From the NCBI GenBank assembly GCA_030770425.1, contig JASJFT010000101.1, positions 62,001-126,000 on the forward strand: a stretch of DNA of 64,000 nt, written 5' to 3'. The stretch is from Darksidea phi (taxonomy: Eukaryota > Ascomycota > Dothideomycetes > Pleosporales > Lentitheciaceae). Positions 11,425 through 22,800 of this stretch are shown here, in pieces (the stretch's first letter is position 1; each line of letters starts with the position of its first letter). Below the pieces are notes generated by a model that saw only the letters and a program-made list of their open reading frames with translations, ran no database searches and had not been told where the DNA came from. A program made the position numbers and the translations under genes.

Positions 11425-14170
11425 ATGCATCCCGCGCTGGGCCAGTTGGAGTCTGCGCGCGCCCTTGCCCTGGGCGATGGTAGATACTATCCCACCATCG
11501 TCCCTGGCGTGCTCCCCATCATCGGAGCCCCAGATGCGGACACAAGCATCGAGATACGGCGGTGGGGGGCAGACTTCCTGGCTGAGACATTTGCATCGCC
11601 GACATGGGCATCAGACGAGAAAGGAAAGGTGGCCATGACTGTGTTGGAGACGCTGAAGCTATACCTGGAGACGGTGCAGGACAGGGGCGTCATCAAGTGC
11701 GCCATCCAGGCCGCGGCATCCATATACCCGCTGGTCTACAGACACATGTAAGTGAGCCCCAATGCAGGTAGAACTCGACCAGTCTATGTGAGCCAGTTAG
11801 CTTCTCCCCAGAGAACCGTATCTTATGTTTGAACGTGTTTTCAGTATCTCGGACCGCAACGATAGTTATCATTGGCAGCTCATGCTCGCAATCAAGTCGA
11901 ACATACTGCGCCAGATGGATTCGGCTCCTTCCGGTGTGCGGATATGCTGCGTCAAGTTTGTGCAGCAGGTGGTACTCGTGCAGACACCTGGCGTGGTAGA
12001 TCCTAGGGTAAACACGACTCCATTTCGGCCGTATGGGCAACCTTCTCACGCTTCACAGAGAGCCGACCACAATGACATTTCTCTCGCCATCGTGCCCCGC
12101 GACCATCCGCTTATGCCGTATACGAGCCTCGAGGCAGAAGGACAAGGGTTACTCGACCGATTGTTGGGTATCATACATGGGGATCACAGGTCAGATAGTC
12201 TTGCAGCGCATGTTAGAATAGATCTGACGGGCAACAGTGATGCATTGCTGGTTACCGCTGTGCTCAACAGCTTGGGCATGCTGATACAGCGTCGGCCAGC
12301 TAGCGCCAACAAGATTTTGTCCAGCGTCTTCAATTTCAACCCGCTGAAGCTGGCAAACTCGCCAATGACGCCTAAGAACAAAGTTATCATGAAGTCCATA
12401 GAGCGGACGACGCGAGCTTTGCTTGTTAATGTCATTAAGAGGTACGCTCTCCCAAATCTCCTCGTCTGTCTCATTCGCAATTAGACTCACTATTTTAGAA
12501 ACCCCGAGAACCCCAACAATGGCCGCATACATCAGTATTTGGAGCGCATGCATCGCATGCGGCTCGACGTTTTCGACGAATCTAACCGTAAAAGGCCTGC
12601 ACCTATTGAGCCCACTGACGGACTAGACCCTTCAAAACGTCAGCGTCTCGGAGCCCAAGTTCCAACCTCTGGTCCCAATGCTGTACCAAACCCTGTCCCG
12701 ACAGGTCCCCCTCCTGTGGCTCCTTTGCCTCCGGGCCCGGTGAGCTATCGGCAGCTGTATACTCTGAATGCAGATGGGAACGCAGCGGCTTTTGATGTGC
12801 AAATGTTCCAGGATCCTGAGCAGCTTCTGAGGATACTTGTGCCCGTCTTGCAGTCCATCGACGAAACGAAGCTTGGGCATGCTATCAATGTACGTGTCTA
12901 TTCTCGTTTTTTAGATTGCGAAGGCTGTTTCACATTTGCCGTGAATTAGTCTTCAATGAGTCGTTGGGCGTGTGCGCTGCGCATCATCACCTGATCAGTC
13001 AGCTCGCAGCACCTTGCTCTCCAACTTGATTTCCTATCACTCTTAGATGCATCTTCTGACATAGTTGGACAGGCTGTACGATCTCGCTATCTCGGTCTCA
13101 GTAAGGCTCCCCCGAGCGCTGCTCCCGCCCCGACAACCGCAACAGGCATTGACGATGATGACGAATACGAGCCCGATTTTGAGCCCGAGGACGCCGAACA
13201 AGTTGTGAACAGACTTGACGGATTGTCATCTACCGACGTTGTCTCCATCCCGGCTGCTCCTCTGGCCCCATACAAGCTTCCGGAAGTACCTCCGCTTACA
13301 CAGCACGAAGCCCAAAGTTATGGTAACATGGCGGTGCGTCAAGCATTTGAGATGCTTATTAGTGCTGAGGCGAGAGAAAAAAGTAAAAGCACAAAAGGCG
13401 GGTTCAACAGACTTGCTGCGAGCGACTACGGCAGAGACGCTTGGATTACTATTTTGTCTCGCCTTGCTACCCGTGCAAGCGCGGGCCTTGACGATCCTGA
13501 TGAGGGGATCAAGGATGAGTTTGTACAGAAGCAGGTAAAGGGCACCCTGGCAATCAGCGAGGCGGTAAGAGAAGGACTATTAGAGTACGTCATGAAAGAT
13601 TGGAAGAAGCGTCTCGACATCGCCATCTCCTGGCTGAACGAAGAATGGTACAACGACACAATTGTCGCTGAGTCGGCCAGAATCACCGCTAAAGCTAACA
13701 AAGTCAATGGAAATGCCGCGTCGGCAGTCGCCCAAGTACGAAGGGGAAACTATCAAACCTGGGCGCTGAGATTGTTGGACCGCATCATAGTGATTGTCGA
13801 GTACACAGACAAGATCCTCCTTCGCCTCCTCTCTGAAATGCCCGCTCTCGACCATGAGATACTCAGACGGATCAAGAAGATGGCCGAGGATCCGGAGCGC
13901 ATCGATCTAGCATGCATGGTGCTTCAGTATCTGTACATGTTTCGGCCGCCGGTGAAGGATCTCGTTGTGGAAGTCCTTGCGGAGCTCTGGCGGGAAAACG
14001 ACCGTGCGAAGCCAAGCGCGAGAAAGCTGCTAACGAGATGGAAGCCGGTCGTCCTACAAGAAGAAGCCAACGGCGCCACGGGGAACGGCTGCGAGGTCAA
14101 GATGGAGAGTGGCGGGCAGCTTGGGAAGGAAAGCGTGAATGGGGCGTTGGAGGTTAAGGCTGCCTCATGA
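11425..14170 (+). CDS. PTA1: Symplekin/Pta1-type mRNA 3'-end processing scaffold
   Basis: About 802 aa from four exons (11425-11747, 11845-12441, 12499-12889, 13073-14170); the phases add up. The N-terminal half carries symplekin/Pta1 HEAT-like helices (QLMLAIKSNILRQMDSA, VRICCVKFVQQVVLVQTPG, DISLAIVPRDHP, LLDRLLGIIHGD). A Pro-rich, low-complexity linker follows (GPNAVPNPVPTGPPP), then a second helical block ending at NDRAKPSARKLLTRWKP. Pta1/symplekin is a nuclear scaffold of the cleavage and polyadenylation factor, bridging endonuclease, phosphatase and poly(A) polymerase modules. The third intron is long (183 bp) for this genome and could hide a very small extra exon. The acidic stretch IDDDDEYEPDFEPED near the middle is typical of linkers in this family. 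Confidence 0.85.
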
Positions 14171-14883
14171 GAGAAGTCAGGTTTCCATTTTTGGTTTAAG
14201 AACGGTTGCTGCATTTTGGGAGGTCTTTAATAAAGACTAGATGCGGATTACATGGCGATCGGCGTTCCAACAGTTGTAGTCTACCATTTGAGAAGTTCGG
14301 GCAGAGAACAAGTATCGATAACCTCAGGGATGCAAGGTCCCAGTTGTAACTATAACACAGTCCGTCACTCAATTGCTTCTCGTTCCGAATTCATGTCTAG
14401 CACTTGGCGTTTTAGCCGGACTTCAACGGCAATATGCTCTGCATTCAAAGTGGAGTTTCCGTTGATTACAACCCCTTAGAAGGAGATGGTAAGGCCACTC
14501 GTCTAAGCCCGTTTTCAATACTATATGCCAGAGTTGTTTTAGTTCTTACAGAAGCGCTATAGTATAATAGCTTACAATCAACAGTGTTAGTTGGTGTGCT
14601 TTTCCCCTGGTATAGTCTCGTAAAGAAAGGACACCCGTGGGCTATGTGGCTGCACACGTGTAGTCTTCAGGACCAGGCCGCATCAATACTCTTTCCTTAC
14701 TGGCCGACCCACCTCACCTCAACTCGGCTATGCCTGACAGACGCAGCGCACATGGTTCAGGACCATACTACGAAACGCAAAATCGCTATCCTCGGTACAC
14801 TGTGACCTCTCGCTGACTGGGACCACGCACTGGCGAAATTCCTCTGCAGCTCCCTTAGCCTCCGCCGCCGCTAGACTCCCCGC
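14171..14883. other. Intergenic, no gene seen
   Basis: About 0.7 kb between PTA1 and the next plus-strand ORF. It holds the PTA1 3' UTR (an AATAAA-like TTAATAAAG near 14227) and the next gene's promoter. Short ORFs here have no support. Confidence 0.5.
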
Positions 14884-16248
14884 ATGGCCGCTACTTTCAT
14901 GACCCGCGAAAGGCGTGCGAAGCTTAAGAATACAGTCACGGAAAGGCCACTAGGCCGACCGAAGTTACAACCACACCATTTGAGACCCAAACCTCGCGGT
15001 GGATCTCATCCCGAACTTGAAGCGCCTGAGCCGAATTTTTTGCAACCCAGGAAATCGGCCGGCAAGCAGCTCTTGAACTTCTTCTGTGTCTCTGCAAACC
15101 CGGATGATGTCGGCTATATCCCTCCACGATCTGTCCGAGTAGCGCCATCCCGAAGAACATCAGCGCAGCTAGGTCCATACCCCTCAAGGTCCTCCCAGCG
15201 ATTGAACGCTACAAGAAAATGTACACAACACAGAAACGTTGGTATGCGGCCTCATGCAAACGGCGTACGGACTGTATACGTTCCGAAATACACCTCTCAA
15301 GGGCATTCAATAAGCACGTCAAGAAAGACGCATCACAAGAAGGGCAGAGGTGTGAGTGCCATGGCGCCGCCTAGAAAGAGGACAAGGCCGAGATGGCGAC
15401 GCAGTATGGATACAGTTGTGGATGCTAGGAACGATAGTCACGGTTTAGGTTCCGTGGCAAGAGACATAGAAACAGAGAAAACTAGGGAGCCACTACGGTC
15501 CACGCCAGTTCGATCTGTAGACCCTATCGTACTCCAGACCGCTTCGAGCCGACGACCAAACCCTAAGCTTCATCGAGCTCACATTGCGGCTGTCAACGAT
15601 GAGTGGATTAAGGGTTATTTGCCCGATAACTATCAATCGGTCTTCGATCAACCTTCCTCGGACTCCAAGCATCGTTTGTCGCGGTCTTCTTCTCGACATC
15701 TGACGAAGTCAAGCTCAGCGACGGACTCGAATAATCGGACACCCGGCTTGACCGATCCGCTAACGCCAGGATACGTCACCCCAAAGACTGTTCTTTCTAC
15801 TAAGCTTCCGTTATCAAGGCAAGTTATTGAGGAAGAACAAACTCATGTAGAGACTGCAGAAGCGTACAAAGAATGCCGTCGCGCACCAAAACTCGCCATG
15901 CATCAAAAAGGAAAAGAGAAGAAGATACAGGCACAGAAACAACAAAGCATTGCCATGTCATTAGAAGAGACCGTTCGGAAGGAGTACAAAGGTCAGTATC
16001 TGCTGGAGAAAGTGTCTCTTGGGCTCTACCGGAGTGAGGTACGGAAGGCGATGTACCAGCTTGAAAAAGACGGGGCGCTGGACAGTATTACGGGTCCGAA
16101 AATTAAAGTGCAAGAGGGAAAAAGACGGCTAAACATAAAGGCTCAGGGTGCGGACTTGCTGCATTCAAAACGGAGGGTTAAAAAGGAGAAGGAGGGTAGA
16201 CCAAGTAGGGGCTTAACAATGAGCGCCAAGACCGTGAATGGAGCGTAG
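14884..16248 (+). CDS. Hypothetical basic, low-complexity protein
   Basis: Single-exon ORF of 454 aa. I do not recognise a family. The protein is very rich in Arg, Lys and Ser, with nuclear-localisation-like clusters (PPRKRTRPRWRR, SKRRVKKEKEGR). It has no signal peptide or transmembrane segment and looks largely disordered, except for a helical segment near residues 360-410 (LEETVRKEYKGQYLLEKVSLGLYRSEVRK has heptad-like spacing). A nuclear role is a guess from composition only. Continuous coding and an ATG 46 bp after a pyrimidine-rich leader support it as a real gene. Confidence 0.6.
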   Translation: MAATFMTRERRAKLKNTVTERPLGRPKLQPHHLRPKPRGGSHPELEAPEPNFLQPRKSAGKQLLNFFCVSANPDDVGYIPPRSVRVAPSRRTSAQLGPYPSRSSQRLNATRKCTQHRNVGMRPHANGVRTVYVPKYTSQGHSISTSRKTHHKKGRGVSAMAPPRKRTRPRWRRSMDTVVDARNDSHGLGSVARDIETEKTREPLRSTPVRSVDPIVLQTASSRRPNPKLHRAHIAAVNDEWIKGYLPDNYQSVFDQPSSDSKHRLSRSSSRHLTKSSSATDSNNRTPGLTDPLTPGYVTPKTVLSTKLPLSRQVIEEEQTHVETAEAYKECRRAPKLAMHQKGKEKKIQAQKQQSIAMSLEETVRKEYKGQYLLEKVSLGLYRSEVRKAMYQLEKDGALDSITGPKIKVQEGKRRLNIKAQGADLLHSKRRVKKEKEGRPSRGLTMSAKTVNGA

Positions 16249-16901
16249 GGCGGCACGTTTACGTTATGGTGAGCTGTTCCTTACCCTCCAAGTTGTCTTA
16301 CGCATGCTCATAGCGCTCAGTAGGGTCTCTCCTCTCGAAAATCTCCGCATTTCGAACTGGCTGTACAACACACTACAACTACCACGCATTGCATATGCAT
16401 ATGGGCGTTCGACGTCGTTGAAGTGACCAAAAAGCATCAGAGTGTAAGAAATATGCTTTTCATTTGTAGAATGGCGGCGATGCCGCGTTGTTTTTGCATC
16501 TGGGCTTTCGGTGCATGGTACGAGCATTGCAATGGCGTTTTGGAAACCTCTTTTTTTTCTGGAGGCTGAAATTTTGGCCAAGTCGACATTTCGCCACCTA
16601 GAACTGTCAATGCGAGGACTGACTCAGAATTTACGTTACGGTATGCGACGTGCCGTTATGTTATTTTGTGACCACTGCTTCTCATTGTGTCACACGTTGA
16701 CTATAACGAGTAAATATATCGCATGGCAATATAATCTGGTGAAGCCTTTTCTTATCTATGTACGTAGATCTAGACATTAAGTTGTGCATGAAAGTCTATA
16801 TATAGATGGATATCATGTGTACTGAAGCATCAAACTAGGAAATGTAGCGCCTGAAAAGACCCATCATGCATGTGTATCGTCAATTGCATGTACGGCATCC
16901 T
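16249..16901. other. Convergent intergenic gap
   Basis: About 650 bp between two genes transcribed toward each other. It contains their 3' UTRs; no coding signal found. Confidence 0.5.
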
Positions 16902-19238
16902 TCACGACATCATCTTCTCCCCCTCTTTGATCTCGCCTTCGAGGTCTCGATCACCTTCCCCTCCTCCGCCGCTAACCTGCTCGTTCCCTTTCTTGCTCCA
17001 CTCTCCAGCACTTGCGTCTACCATCCTTCCTTCATCTTCCCTCTTCTTCCCCGTAACATAGAAGTCGCCTTCCTTGATCTCGCCACATCCTCTGGGCGTA
17101 CGGCATATGCGCCTAGCTTCCTCATCTGCGGTTTTCCATATTATTTCTCGGACTTCTTTGCCTACTTTTTCGATGGCGTCCATGGCCCAGATTACATCGA
17201 GATGTTCGTACCCTTCTATTATCTTAGAGTGAATGAGATCAACGTGTGGTTCACGTCCACGCTCAAAGCGGCGCAGAAGACGGCGACCGTCGACGAGCTC
17301 ATCTGCGCCGCAGATCCAGAACGCGAAGGGTGGTGTATTGGGAGCGTACCAACAGAAGCGAGACTTGTCAGTGTTCCTCCTTCGGAGGTGGGTTCTGGGT
17401 TTGGTGGCGTTTGATCGCGAGGGCTTGTCTTCGGTGTCGCTGTCGGAGGTCTCAGAGTCGGAGGAGGATCTACTGAGTTGCTGATCTTCCTGCTCATCCT
17501 CTTTATCCTCGATGATCTTCTCCTCACGGGTGGCGAGGATGCACTTTTGTTTCGCAAAGCACTCGCGGCCGAGCCACCAACGCATTGATTCCGCGCTGAC
17601 GTAGACGGGTGCGAATTGGAACATGCGGTCTCGCAGATCCTTTTCCCATCTGTCGTCACACCAGTTGAAGAGAAAAGAGAAGACTTTGTACCCCATAGCA
17701 CCGTAGAAGTGTGGTGGTAGGAGGGAGTGCATAGTCATCATGAATGGGATGAAAGCGTGTATGCCGAACATTATTCTGAATATTCCGGGGCTAATGACGC
17801 GCATGAATTTGAAGTACATCTTGCCAATGAGTGGGCCGGCGTAGGCGGCCGGTGCTAGAGCGCAGAAGACGCTGATCTTTTCACCGATCTCGGGTCGTTG
17901 TTCTTTTGCGAGGGCGACGAGTGTTTGTGTTGTTCCTTGGCTATGGGCAATCAGACCAAGCTTGTTGAAGCCGGTCTCGGAGAGGACGCGCGAGACAAGG
18001 GCTGGCAGGTCCATGACACCCATCTGACGGATATTCCAAGCCCACATGCGTGGATCGGAGTAATCGAGCATGGTGTGGCGGGGTTTGAAGCCGCATCTAT
18101 TGTTACCGAGCCAGACGTCGTAGCCAGATTTGGCGAGGAAGAAGGCGAGGCTGTCGTCATCATTGGTGCAGTAAGCACCCGCGGATTGGAGAAGGCCATG
18201 GATCATAAGGACAGGATACTTTTTATCGCCCGCTTTGTATTGCGACCCCGAGACACCGTTTTCCGAGCCATTATTGGTGAAGATGTTTGGACAGCGGTGT
18301 TGCCGTTGAGCGGAGGGCAATTGTTTGTATTCGCGCGGGTTGTACAAATGCCAAAGCTCGATAATGAAACCGTCTTCTGTGTGCACGTCGAATATCTCGC
18401 AGTCAAGACCCACGCGGCGGGCATAGTAGCGTATGTCGCAAGGGATCTTGTCGGGCCCTTCTTCTAGAGGAATGAATTCAGCTGATTCTGAGCCTTTCTC
18501 CCCACCACTCCCACTTTCATGCAACTCATGCTGCTTCCCCTTCCGGTATGCTTTTTCAGCTACTTGTCTAGCTCTTCGCCTTCTCTTTTCCTCCTGGTAG
18601 AAAGGCCTTCTCTCATCCGGGTCCTTAAATGTAAGTCGTAGCCATATCCGCTCGGCAATATCAGGGACGCTGGTGAATAGACTACCTAAAATAATTACTA
18701 GCAGAAAGCATAGGGACAGCACCGCAGAGGACATTCGAAGCAGCCAACACTGAGTCTTCCTGATGAGCGTAGGCGGCCCATACATAGGCACAGGCGGAAA
18801 GAGGGGATTTGTTTTTGATGGTGCTTGTTGGCTTTGTAGCGGAGCGTCGGTTCGTCCCTCACCGACCGATTCATCTGCGTGTAGCCCGGCACCGTGTATT
18901 GTGCCATCTTTCGATTCACGTGACACGGCCTTTACAGCTTCGCTCTGGCATGGGTCGCGTTTATCGACGATGTCTCGTAGCTTGTTGAGCTTGGCGGCCT
19001 CTTCCATAGGAACTGCAGGCAACCGGCCTCCATCTGCGGTCTGAATGACCGGATCCTGGGCTGTGATGAAATTTGCCTCGACGGCCTGCGTCGAGCCCGT
19101 CGCATCGTTTTCTTGATCTGGGGTATACTGTCCTAGTCGCTCGGCTTGCTGAGCGAACTCGATGGTTGCCCGGGTCTTTGATTTTATCTTCTCTTGCGTG
19201 TTGTGGGCCTTTTCCTTGACCAAGATGGCGGTTGCCAT
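16902..19238 (-). CDS. Membrane-anchored acid lipase / steryl ester hydrolase
   Basis: Single-exon ORF of 778 aa of the AB-hydrolase-associated lipase family (yeast Tgl1/Yeh1/Yeh2, animal lysosomal acid lipase). A long charged N-terminus precedes one transmembrane segment near residues 168-190 (LSLCFLLVIILGSLF). The lipase domain then has the family's entry motif DVHTEDGFIIELWHL, the oxyanion loop MIHGLLQSAGAY, the nucleophile elbow AHSQGTTQ (Ser about 433), a catalytic Asp near 646 (CGADELVDG) and His near 681 (YEHLDV). An Asp/Ser-rich insert separates the elbow from the Asp/His part. Likely releases sterols or fatty acids from esters at lipid droplets or the plasma membrane. The C-terminal Gly/Glu-rich tail is unstructured. 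Divergent from PEX6, which also belongs to lipid metabolism. Confidence 0.85.
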   Translation of the reverse strand: MATAILVKEKAHNTQEKIKSKTRATIEFAQQAERLGQYTPDQENDATGSTQAVEANFITAQDPVIQTADGGRLPAVPMEEAAKLNKLRDIVDKRDPCQSEAVKAVSRESKDGTIHGAGLHADESVGEGRTDAPLQSQQAPSKTNPLFPPVPMYGPPTLIRKTQCWLLRMSSAVLSLCFLLVIILGSLFTSVPDIAERIWLRLTFKDPDERRPFYQEEKRRRRARQVAEKAYRKGKQHELHESGSGGEKGSESAEFIPLEEGPDKIPCDIRYYARRVGLDCEIFDVHTEDGFIIELWHLYNPREYKQLPSAQRQHRCPNIFTNNGSENGVSGSQYKAGDKKYPVLMIHGLLQSAGAYCTNDDDSLAFFLAKSGYDVWLGNNRCGFKPRHTMLDYSDPRMWAWNIRQMGVMDLPALVSRVLSETGFNKLGLIAHSQGTTQTLVALAKEQRPEIGEKISVFCALAPAAYAGPLIGKMYFKFMRVISPGIFRIMFGIHAFIPFMMTMHSLLPPHFYGAMGYKVFSFLFNWCDDRWEKDLRDRMFQFAPVYVSAESMRWWLGRECFAKQKCILATREEKIIEDKEDEQEDQQLSRSSSDSETSDSDTEDKPSRSNATKPRTHLRRRNTDKSRFCWYAPNTPPFAFWICGADELVDGRRLLRRFERGREPHVDLIHSKIIEGYEHLDVIWAMDAIEKVGKEVREIIWKTADEEARRICRTPRGCGEIKEGDFYVTGKKREDEGRMVDASAGEWSKKGNEQVSGGGGEGDRDLEGEIKEGEKMMS

Positions 19239-19877
19239 TGTGCTACTTCGGAGGGTGTTCTAGTGTAACGACGGTGTGGTGGAGAATGCCATGTGCAAGT
19301 GAGTGTTCGCGAGACTATAGAGGCGGCATCCACCTTGTGTTGCTAACATGGGGTCGAGGAGAATGGAGAGAGAAAGAGATAGGCAATCTGGAGAGAGGCG
19401 CCGCCGAGGCGTGTAGCTGACAATCGACATCCTGTTAATTCACTTGTTGTTGCGGACATGGCATGCCCGATGATGTCAGGGGCGTATTCAGCCAGTTACT
19501 AAGACACGGCTTCCTTGGAAGCGATCGGCTGTGGAGCTAACCAGCTATCAATCGCCAAGCAGGTGGCTCACGTCGATATGCGACCGGCATCGGATGGTGG
19601 CCATCGTACTGTGGTCGGCAAGCGTGGCATGGGGAAGAAGGCGGCAGGGTCTCTGAAGCGGCGGGGAGCTTAGCACATACACTGAGCTCAACCTTTTTCA
19701 TGTGAAGATGGAGCTCCGTCTATTGTTCTCTTGCAGAAGTCGAAGCCGCCTGATGCGTCGGCTTCCCGAGCAGACGCCCTCTCCTGCCGAGGTCCCTTTT
19801 TCTTGGCATCCATCCGACCTTCGATGCAGCGCTCAGAGCGTCTAGCAATCGCAGACTGCCCGTTGAGCACCGGAAAG
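19239..19877. promoter_or_regulatory. Divergent promoter region lipase / PEX6
   Basis: 639 bp between the lipase and PEX6 start codons. A shared promoter would allow co-expression during lipid use, for example by fatty-acid-responsive regulators; no specific site is claimed. Confidence 0.4.
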
Positions 19878-22800
19878 ATGGAGGTGCAGAATGGCGCCGT
19901 CCATCCGCGAAAGCGGCGGCGGAGAAGGCGTCTCGACCGGCCCGCCATCTCGGCGCGAATCCTGCTCGACGACCGCATGAAAGGTGAGGTGGGCGTGCTG
20001 TCAGAGGACCTCTTCGCCGACTTGTTCCCATGGGCCAGATCCCCAGGTACGTATGCCAGAAAACAGGCAAAGCCAAAAGACTAAACTATCACTGCCAGAG
20101 GCGAACGGAGAACGCGGCCACTACGTCGCAATCACACCGTGGCTTCCGAACTCCATCGTCGCAGCCCAGAATGTCCCATGGACCGTACTGCCTGTAAGGG
20201 CTGCCGAGAAAGACGGCAATTCGACTGCACGGCCCCATTCGTCCCTACAGGTTCCCTCGTCATCGCTCGCGCTACAGTCGTTCTCGCAGACGCTCCATAC
20301 CCTTGCCCCGAACAAGACCCAAAGAAGAGACACGCCAATTGAGATTCGCGTATACGATGTCGTTCCTATTGGGTTGGAGACGGTATACGTCAACCTTGAC
20401 ACAGAGGCTTTGAGGAAGTTGGAAGATGTGCATGCTAAGTTCGGTGGTGGCTTCGGCGCGACGCGGCCCAATGGTGCAGCGAAAGGACCCAAGGACAGAT
20501 TTCTCAAGGCTAATGGGCTTGCTGGGAAGAGGGAGCATGGTGTCGATTACGCCGCGCAAGAGGAGGTGTGGAGGAATGCCGTGCGAGATGCCCTTCAGGC
20601 TCCGACCGTCATACACACGGGAGACTTGCTACCGTTGGCCCTCCCCGCGCATCCCATCACACATGCCCCGCCTCCTCCGGCAAAGATCACGGCGTGCGAG
20701 CCCGTGTCTCAAGGTCTTCTACTACCTACCACAAGAATCGTTGTCCTACAATCGCACCGTGGCTCAAAACCTGCGCCCTTCCTACCGCCTGCCAAACCGG
20801 CACACATCCCCAATGGTTTTGGCGACGATGAGTCGGAAGATACCTCTAACGAGCAGTTCTACTCGGCTGCGGAGGATAGAGGCCCATCGCAGAACAACAG
20901 CCCCCCGGGCGAAGAATCTGCAGATAATCTAGAGTCTGAACTGTCCGGGTCCGATGCCGGAGATCTCTCAGACGACTTGGAAGACATCATCTCACTGAAC
21001 GCTCCCATGTTACCCCCTCAGTCATCAGGCGTGCTTTCGTCTTTTTCTTCAGCCACCCCTAGGCCTGGCAATTTCCACACCAACGGTGTCGCTACCCCTG
21101 GCTCCGTCTTCTCCAGCTTCACTGCAACCACCGCCCGTGGCCCATCATCCAAAAGCAAAGTCTTCAAGGCGCAGGGTCTACTTCAATCTATCCCAAATGA
21201 GCTCGTCCACCCCAAACCTGGAGCTGATGATGACGAAGAGGCACGAATCTTTGTTGATACCAATACCTTGGTCAAAGTTGGATGTTTTTCGGGAGACTGG
21301 GTCAAGGTGGAGGTTGCTCCCGAGCCTTCACAACATCCACTGTTTGGGCTCGGCGCGTTTGGAGGTGACCACGAAGACACTGCCGAATGGCGTCCCCTTC
21401 GAATATATGGCTTACCAGAGGCCATGACTAAAAAGATCGCACGATATCCGGTCAACAAGTCTGACGGTTTGGATCGAAAATTCAGCTTCGCTGGTTTTCC
21501 GCCAGCGAGCACCTCCTTGCAAGCCTATCTCTCCCCCATCTTATTGGCCAACATGGGAAGTCCAACTCACCTTCGCATTGCAACTTTGGCTCCTCATCAA
21601 TCTTCCCACCTCCCCCGCAGTGCGGTTCAGAAAGCGCGGTTAACCAGCTCGTCGTTACCACCGTCTGCGAAAGAAGTCACATTACTAAAGCTTTCCACGC
21701 CGCTTTCATCCGAACGTCTCCTCCAGCCAAGCTTGTTCGCTGCTTTGAAAGAGCATTTTGAGCAAAAACGGCGAATAGTAAAGACAGGCGATCTGATTGG
21801 TGTAGCTATCGATGAGTCCCTTGGCCGCGCGGTATTTCAGGCGTCTACCACAGACGAAGATGGCGGAAACGAGGAGCTTCTCTCAACATCGGGGAAACGC
21901 GCAAGTGGTCAGATCGATAACTGCAACCCTAAAGTGGTTGCTTGGTTCAAAATCGGTAATGTTACAACAATTGCGCCCCGCGATAGCGAAGAGCCTGACA
22001 TATGGGGCGGAGTTGGGGTAGTCGATGCGGCGAGCACAAAGATGGAAATGAATGGCAGTGAGCAGGGGAAAACCCCGGCTCCTCTCAATAATGCATGGCA
22101 GTACTACATCGGCGCAAAACGACTACCAGCTGGCCAGAACCATAGGTCATTGGCGATCGAGGAGCTCCCAAAGCCCTATGTTTCTCCGCTTCGTCGACGG
22201 CTACGAGAGTTGATCTTGGCCGCTACGAGCCCGCGGGCTATCCATCTAGGCCTGCCACCGATTGCAGTTTTGATCACGTCAACGCAACGTGGTATTGGAA
22301 AGTCCACAGTGGCTGTTAAAGCATGCGAAGATCTCGGGCTGCATACCTTCTCTATCGACGCGTTCGATGTGCTAAACGAAGGAGGGGCAGGCGGGGGCGA
22401 TGTAAAGACGGAAGGCTTCCTCAAAGCAAGGGCAGAGCGTGCACTGACTTGCGGTGCCGAGTTCACGGCGCTGTTGCTCAAGCATATCGATGCTCTCAAC
22501 GCTGACAGGATGAATATCGCCCTGAAAGAAATTCTAGCAGATTTGCGTGTTCTCATCGCGACAACCACGGATATTGATAAAGTACCAGAAGGCATCCGCG
22601 GACTGTTTACACATGAGATGGAGATGACCGCGCCGGATGAGGGTGAAAGAGAAGGCATCCTGCGCAGCGTTGTCGAAGAGGCGGGGATACGATTGTCGCC
22701 AGATGTCGACCTCGCCAACGTTGCGGTCAAGACTGCAGCTTTAGTCGCGGGGGATCTTGTAGATGTGGTCGATCGTGCCCTTGTGGCAAAGCGAAACCGC